From NCBI GenBank assembly GCA_015501075.1, contig JADNYJ010000022.1:248001-312000 (forward strand): a stretch of DNA of 64,000 nucleotides. Reading direction: 5' to 3'. Position numbers and translations under genes: made by a program. Below the pieces are notes generated by a model. The model searched no databases. It saw only the letters and a program-made list of their open reading frames with translations, and was not told the DNA's origin. The stretch comes from Gymnopilus junonius (taxonomy: Eukaryota > Basidiomycota > Agaricomycetes > Agaricales > Galerinaceae). The first letter of the stretch is position 1, and every line of letters starts with the position of its first letter. Below are positions 57,229 to 64,000 of the stretch, piece after piece.

Positions 57229-58649
57229 ATGCAGCAGCCGTATTCCAATTATCCGCCTTACTATGGCCAGCCTATGTACCCGCATACGCCCTACATGGGC
57301 CAAGCTGGTCCCCCCGGTCCTAGCAGCGCCTATCCCCCTTCTATGGTCCTCAGCAGCCTGCACCTGCTCCACCCTCAGGAAATCTCCCCGCCCCTGCCCC
57401 GTATTCTTTCGATGCCGCCGCGTATGCTATTAAGCCAGGTCAGCCAACAGGTCCTGCTCCATCGCGGCGCCATCGAAGAAACCAGACAACTCCTGCCGCT
57501 CAGGCTGCTCCATCTGCTCCCCTGAAATCTGCTATGAAGAAGACTATGAATGTTTTCAATGCCGCTGAGAATACTCTCGGAAGGCAATTTTCGAATCCAT
57601 TCAGCCATGCTCAGCAGAACCCAGCTCCGCCATTTCCTCGCCCTCGAGTCCAATCAAATCCTCAAAGATCGCAAAATGCCGTTAAAGAGCCCTCCCATGA
57701 ACAAACTCAACCCACCTGTACGCTGCTCCTTTTATGAGCGCTCATCGGGATCTGACTTGTCCCTAACTTAGTGCATATGCTTCTGTCGTTTCATGGTCTG
57801 AGCGAGCTTCATATTGAATATATCATGCAAATGGGGCTGGAGGAAATGCGCAAGGTAATTTGGCCCCTGTGGCGAGACGGTGTCGAATCAGATACTATTA
57901 CTGGACACACATGCATCGTCAAGTTTCGGAATACACCATGGGATCTGAACGGTCCAAACGTTCGCAAGTGAGCTCTCAAATATCTTGTGACAAACTCATC
58001 TAATGCATGCAGTTTAGTGCCTATAGGCTCATCGTCGAGATCTTTACTCTTTTTCAAAAACGGGTTCGTTCCACTCTATTCTGTAAAGTTACGCGAAGCT
58101 TCACTTCATGCGCTAGGGTATTCATTTCAGACAGCGGTGAACATTTCGTCAACAGTTTGTCTCTCTTTCAATCGTGACCTCCATCTATGCTGATTAATTA
58201 CATATCTAATCTCAGTCACCCCGGCTCGTCTTTCAGGTTACTCAACCCGCTCCTTCCGAGTTCTTCTTGTCGTTCTTCTCCCAAGATGGTCGCAAGCTCA
58301 CACTGATCAATCCCCCAAATCGTGTTGATCTCTCTATCGGCGCGCATCTACGCTCTGCTCTCCCGAATAGTAACGTTATTGACAATGTAATTGAGGAAGA
58401 AACTCGCGTTATTGAAGTGAAGCCCAAATTTATCAATTGTCTGTCTTCTGTTATACGGGCGACGCTATCTGACCATCCATTGCAGCCCCTGAAGTCGAAT
58501 CTTCCACCATGTTCATTGAAGTTCTCAAGATCTTGAATAACTTGGGATATCAACTTGATGCAACAGTACCACTGAGTCGTAAAGGCACTTTGGGACTACG
58601 GAATACTAGGGAGCTTCTCGTGTTCAAAGAAATAGCGACACCTACGTAA
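57229..58649 (+). CDS. Uncharacterised proline/tyrosine-rich protein with an apparent frameshift
   Basis: I do not recognise a family. The N-terminus is Pro/Tyr-rich (MQQPYSNYPPYYGQPMYPHT), then the same bias continues in another frame (FYGPQQPAPAPPSGNL, AYAIKPGQPTGPAPSR) with no intron that could join them. The break lies at a C5 run at 57333-57338: adding one C restores SAYPPFYGPQQ. Further on, TMNVFNAAENTLGRQFSNPF, then after an intron LHMLLSFHGLSELHIEYIMQ, a KVIWPLWRDGVESDTITGHT block, RVDLSIGAHLRSALPNSNVI and the ending RNTRELLVFKEIATPT. The last 200 residues look like a compact conserved domain, with a disordered N-terminal part. Splicing between 57960 and 58240 is unclear. The frameshift may be an assembly error or a true lesion. 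Confidence 0.6.
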
Positions 58650-58826
58650 TGATGTTCCACTACTTCTCTTGGTATGTTAAAATCCTCCGCTTTGCTTTAA
58701 AATCTGCTTATGGTATATGATATTGTAATTAGATGATATCTATACAATGGATATCCCTTCACGACCTTTCTCCATATATCCCTGTATTATATGTATATCC
58801 TTTCCGTCTATATACCTTGTCGCACC

Positions 58827-59748
<922 letters not shown>

Positions 59749-60074
59749 GGTGCGGTGGGACAAATTAAGAAACGACTTGTGGGGGAGGGGCGAAAGACGG
59801 AATTGCGCTGCAATGCGCGGTGCTCTTAAAAGAAAGCGTGACAGGTTGGACGAAGAGGGAATGGTCGGGCCACACTATGGGTAGCTTAATATGATATTTA
59901 AAAGAGAGTGGTGCCAGACGGCGATAAAATAAATGTTCATCCGAGTTTTATCGGTAAAGATTTCATTGGACAGCGACTTTCCCACTCTCTACAGCGCTAA
60001 TTACACGGCACCGTGCACCACTTTGGTCTTTCTTGCTCTATTCAGATAGCACTTACTCATGCAACACTTGCCAC
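59749..60074. promoter_or_regulatory. IDI1 promoter region and REC8 3' end
   Basis: A 326-bp spacer between the two - strand genes. It contains an A/T-rich TTTAAATATCA element near 59886-59897 (- strand, about 140 bp from the IDI1 ATG). No coding pattern was seen. Confidence 0.45.
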
Positions 60075-63000
60075 TCAGATAATGTCGATAATCACGGATC
60101 CGTAAGGCTCTCCTTGTTCCAGGCGGACAAGGTTTTTCGTGGCCAAAACTGAATGCGGCCCGTTCATCACGCACCTTGCGCAGGAAAGTGTACTGCGTTC
60201 ACATACCTAAACAGTGATAAAAGCCCGCCGCCGCAACATGTCGAGTACTAGTCACTTTCGGGACAACATGTTCCAAAGTCAATTGCCCGTGGCGTTCGGA
60301 TAAAGTTTGATTCTGCATTTTGGCGTATCTACCAAACTTCTTCAGCGAGTCTGACTGCAGCCTGCTAAACGTCTGAACACTTACTCCAGAAAATTATGCG
60401 AATTTCTTTCCAGGCTCAGCAAATTGGTCTCCGACCTTTGGGTCTCTTGTTGGGTCTCCTCTGGGACGGCTTCGACTAGTAACAAGAGCAAGGTTTTTGC
60501 TGTAAGAAGCCAAGGGATAAAATGTTTTGCGTACCCTCGAATGCAAAGTCTTCGCCAAATACCTGTGATCCTCTTCCTCCAGGCACAGGGGAGAATGAGA
60601 TAGCAATAGCTTGTAAGCTTTCTCTGTGACTCCCGGCTATGGGACTATCACGGCGGCTAAAAGAACTAGCGCTCCCCAGCCTCATGTCAACCTTGTCAAC
60701 GCCAGGATCAACTTCAGGCAAAGGAATGTTTCCACTGGATGAGCTTGGTCCAGCGTTATCCCAGGGAAAGAAAGAGCTTCGTTGAGATCCATTTCCTGAA
60801 TCGCGAGCTCCAATATCAAAGCCTAGATTGGCTTCTTCAAGAATCGACGCGGAGCGCGAAAGGCGACGCGCTTGTCCCGGTTCCTTCAACGCAATCAGAT
60901 TTTTATAGTGAATGAATGATCCTCGACCCACCTCTGAAGAGTGCCGATTGTCACCAGCCTCGTATATAGCCATGGCGATGTCCATATCGTGTGCTTGTTG
61001 AAGTATGGGCAAAGCACTCTAGTGAAAGCTGTACAGACTGACCTGCTCCCCAGTCCATCCCCATTCTTCACCTGCATGAGCGTGGTCATCAGGGTAATCT
61101 TTTACTTCTGTATTTTGGTTCTGTGCAAAGTCGTGACTTAATTTTCGTCTCTTCGTAGCCGGTTCATCTGAAATGAAGTGACAATGGGTAAGTTTCCTTT
61201 CGTTAGTAATTATCCTAATGGGCACAGACTGACCAACTTCTTCGTGAATACGTAGGATCCCAGATCTTGCCTCGACTTGTACTTTGAAGTTTTTCTGCCA
61301 GAAATTTATAAGACCCTCGTCCTGAACTAATGTCACAAAAATTTTTGGTCTTTCATTTATTACACCACTGTTTGGAGGAAATGACGTACTCCCTTTCGGG
61401 ACGCCCGAAATGAGCTCCTCAAGGAACCTGTCAGCGTCTTTTTCATGCTTCTTTCCCAATAGTTCCCTCTTGGTACGTCTCTGTGATTCCAGATATTTCG
61501 CTCTAGCGATCTTTCAGGAGGTCAGAAGACAGTATGAGTGCATGGATTGAACAAACTTTAAGTTCGTCGTCTGTTAATTCTGTCCTGGCATCTAGCAGCA
61601 GCCTAGTTCGCTTATTCTTCGTACGAGTCTCGCTCTGATTTTGTCTATTGAATTCCTCGGTCGTAATACCTCTGAAAGGCTGTATTGGTTGATCATCATT
61701 CTGGGACAGAAATAGACGAGAGAACGAGATAGCTGGACTAGGTTGGATATTGGACACAGCAGAACCCGCCCTTGATACAGGTACGACGTTCTCTATTGCA
61801 GGTTCAATTACACGTAGGATTACCAATTTATCGTCGTAACAGACCTTTGTGGGCCGTCTAGAGAATAAATTCTAGTCAGCAATGTGGATTTAGGAAAGGA
61901 CTAGAGACTCTTGCATTGATTCGTCTCGCCCCTGACGTATAAATGGGCGTTCCCGGAAAGCCTGTCCCGATCGGTGAATTCATCGGTGCTACGGCGTCTT
62001 CAATGAAGAAATCGGCATCCAAATCTACTGCCTGATCGATCTCGACTTGCGGCCTAGCATAACGAACCTCGGCAGTCCTATCTTTTAATCAGGATATATC
62101 GAAAGTATTTTCATCGGCCTGATTACCTGCTACCTTGCATGCTCTTGGCCGGAGAAAGCCCCCATCCAAGCTCCCGAGCAAAGTCGTCTCCTAGACCATC
62201 AGCAAAGTCTAAACCATCGGAAAAGGGTAAAAAATTATCGAAAGCAACATCAGGCTGCGACGAAGATACTCCCGGTGCTTGGGCGCCTTCCTGGGTGAAA
62301 GACAGATCAAATGATGCAGAGAGTAAGTGATTATGGTTTTCCTCTAGTGTATGCGCCTCTTTTCGGACCATTTCAACCTGGGGAACTGCTTTCTGGCACG
62401 CGTCGGCTCGTCTCTTCTTATTAGAATTCGGGTCGAGGTCGTCGTCGTCGTCTTCGAACATGGGATCACTGCCTACAGTGGCTTCGGCTACATGCACTGG
62501 CATTTTGAATAAGTCGTATCAAGCAAGCAGGTACTTACCTCCGAGATTCAGATAATCGTGCCAGTCCTATGGTTGATGGGCCCATTAGGAAAGCATATTG
62601 CATATTTGGAAAAACCACGAACAGCAACAAAGGCATCGTAGTCCAACTCATAGGATCCTTTAGGATCTGGCACAATTGTTAATGCTGACGGCCTAGACAT
62701 TCATCAGATTGAGTCTATAGCTACAAGGCTCCAGATACGCTCACCGAACGGTCGGGTTTTGCATCTGAAAATCGCCATTTGCAGCACCAGTGCTATGGAA
62801 TTCTTGTACCACCTTCTTTAATGTTGCGACACAATTTGTGACATCGGTCAAAAAAATTTCTTGTTTAACTGAGAGTATCGTCGATCCAGGCCGACGACGG
62901 CAAGCGAGTGAATGTCTGTCGTACCTTTGTAGACGCTATCGCGACGGATACTATATTGATCTTACAACGACAACTTGTCAAATGCGTCTCTTACCGGACA

Positions 63001-63261
63001 ACTCCAAACATCAAGTTGCTGGACAAGCGCAATGCAAGAGGCTCTTCTGGCTCTGAGATCAAGTCGCATAACTGAGAAATATCGGCAGTAAGGACAGAGC
63101 GCTTCGGGAGCCTTTTGAAAGTCGATCGGGATCCCGAGGTAGCCGCCAGCCTAGTCCATGCTCAACTATCAAAAGTCTCCATACGTGCGGGATAAAAGGT
63201 CATACCAAAGGAGCCCAAAGCCGCTATCGCGTTTCGCAAGCAACTCGGGAGTAAAGAACAT
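60075..63261 (-). CDS. REC8: Meiotic cohesin kleisin Rec8
   Basis: Rec8 replaces Scc1/Rad21 in meiotic cohesin, holding sister chromatids until separase cleaves it. The N-terminal Rad21/Rec8 domain joins over an intron: MFFTPELLAKRDSGFGLLW, LAATSGSRSTFKRLPKRSVL, then ADISQLCDLISEPEEPLALR and LSSNLMFGVVR, closer to fission-yeast Rec8 than to Scc1. The middle is disordered and acidic (DPMFEDDDDDLDPNSNKKRR; SFDLSFTQEGAQ), with possible separase or kinase sites. The C-terminal winged-helix domain is split over small exons: ETNLLSLERNSHNFLE, YAKMQNQTLSERHGQLTLEH, VVPKVTSTRHVAAAGFYHCL, VLATKNLVRLEQGEPYGSVI and the ending IDII. There are roughly 15 introns. The length is about 740 residues. The start and end blocks both match, so the call is firm; individual middle exons are less sure. 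Confidence 0.9.
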
Positions 63262-63515
63262 CTTTTGGGTCGAAGTTCACGGGTTCAAGAAATATAAATT
63301 AATATCAGAAGATTTCAGTGTGCCCTTTCCAGGAACGAGTAAAAGAAGGATAGAGAAAGTGCTCATGCCAGAAGGCTGAGACGACTGCTTTTAAGGACAG
63401 GGCATTGACCAGAAGAATAAATCAGATCCATTGCAAGAGATCAGAAGCACCACTACACCTGTCATAACAACTAAAAATAGTCCCTATGTAATCCCATAAC
63501 ATTAGTCTTAATGCT

Positions 63516-64000
63516 TCAAACTTTCATCCAACGTGCGCCGCTGCTCCCAACAAGATGTGCAAAGAGTTCGTCACGTCCTCCAATCCACGTGAATCTCTCC
63601 TCTTTCTGTTCGCTCCTGTCGTTAGAAGAGTCGGTCCACCTGATGAGTAAACCCTTCAGTAGGCCCGCCTTCTTTACTCCTTTGACAGCAGTCAATGGGA
63701 TCACCAACTTGGCATTATGTGACATCAGAGGAGTGAAAAAGAGTACTTCCTGTGTCAGGGTGATCAATCCCGGTACTGACGAATGCTGGCATGGGTAAGC
63801 TGACAGAAGCGTCAGAGGATGAAGGGAAGAATAAGAAAAGAAAACTGACTTCGTGTTTCTACATTTGATGCCGGCTGCGCAATACCAATGGCGCCTGGTA
63901 TAATAGGATGCCTTGGAGGCCAGGATTCATGAAGAGTCCACTGGCAGACAGAGATATAGAAGTTAATTTCATAAATTTTAACGACGAGAAATCCTCGTAC
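63516..64000 (-). CDS. GRAM-like domain protein, 5' end outside the window
   Basis: The C-terminal part of a protein read towards lower coordinates. The conserved block EVLFFTPLMSHNAKLVIPLT, then AVKGVKKAGLLKGLLIRWTD, RFTWIGGRDELFAHLVGSSG and the ending ARWMKV resembles the PH-like GRAM domain of lipid-binding membrane-contact proteins. Upstream exons (WTLHESWPPRHPIIPGAIGI) are visible to about 63950 and the gene runs off the window. Introns are near 63793-63850 and 63942-64000. No start can be chosen. Function is unknown; membrane association is inferred from the fold. Confidence 0.6.

Overview
This window is nuclear DNA from a filamentous basidiomycete, most likely an agaricomycete. The evidence is dense gene packing on both strands, many GT-AG introns of about 45-65 bp in nearly every gene, short intergenic spacers, and protein families typical of mushroom-forming fungi. 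I place about 33 protein-coding genes, two of them cut by the window edges. I see no rRNA, convincing tRNA, transposon, CRISPR array or virus-like gene. Exon borders were inferred by eye from GT/AG signals and family conservation, so whole-gene spans are firmer than single splice sites.

Layout. 1-7120 (+): the 3' part of a DUF2235 alpha/beta-hydrolase, then a very large multi-pass membrane protein of unknown function. 7336-11360 (+): Rrp36 (ribosome biogenesis) and a CorA/Mnr2-type Mg transporter. 11548-14536: an unknown coiled-coil protein (-) divergent from Pex16 (+). 14786-18519: a small metabolic group of a cupin, a short-chain dehydrogenase and a ketol-acid-reductoisomerase-like protein that has lost its catalytic residues. 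18635-20965 (+): an RBM39/Rsd1-type splicing factor. 21401-29037: an MFS permease, a RidA deaminase, a pseudokinase-like protein and D-serine dehydratase. 29350-30449: a Rab4-type GTPase. 31376-37723: two related mucin-like single-pass membrane proteins on opposite strands, flanking an isochorismatase-family hydrolase. 38275-42884: a conserved fungal membrane protein of unknown function and a GT31 glycosyltransferase. 42974-48454: glutathione S-transferase, an SGT1-like CS/SGS protein, dihydrofolate reductase, mitochondrial bL36 and a DMT-type transporter. 49460-56925: PPZ-type phosphatase, ribosomal protein S11, DNA ligase I and mitochondrial pyruvate carrier 1. 57229-64000: an unknown proline-rich protein with an apparent frameshift, isopentenyl-diphosphate isomerase, the meiotic cohesin Rec8 and the 3' part of a GRAM-like protein.

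Most genes are conserved housekeeping functions with no operon-like logic. The places where neighbours may work together, by inference only, are the cupin/SDR/KARI-like group; RidA beside D-serine dehydratase (RidA clears the aminoacrylate such enzymes can release); and shared promoter motifs, with MCB-like ACGCG cores before both DNA ligase I and DHFR and CACGTG boxes before two mitochondrial-protein genes. The most unusual items are the catalytically degenerate KARI-like protein with a probable GC-AG intron, the paralogous mucin-like pair, the pseudokinase and the SMN-for-GMN substitution in the CorA protein. None of this amounts to a demonstrated new system.
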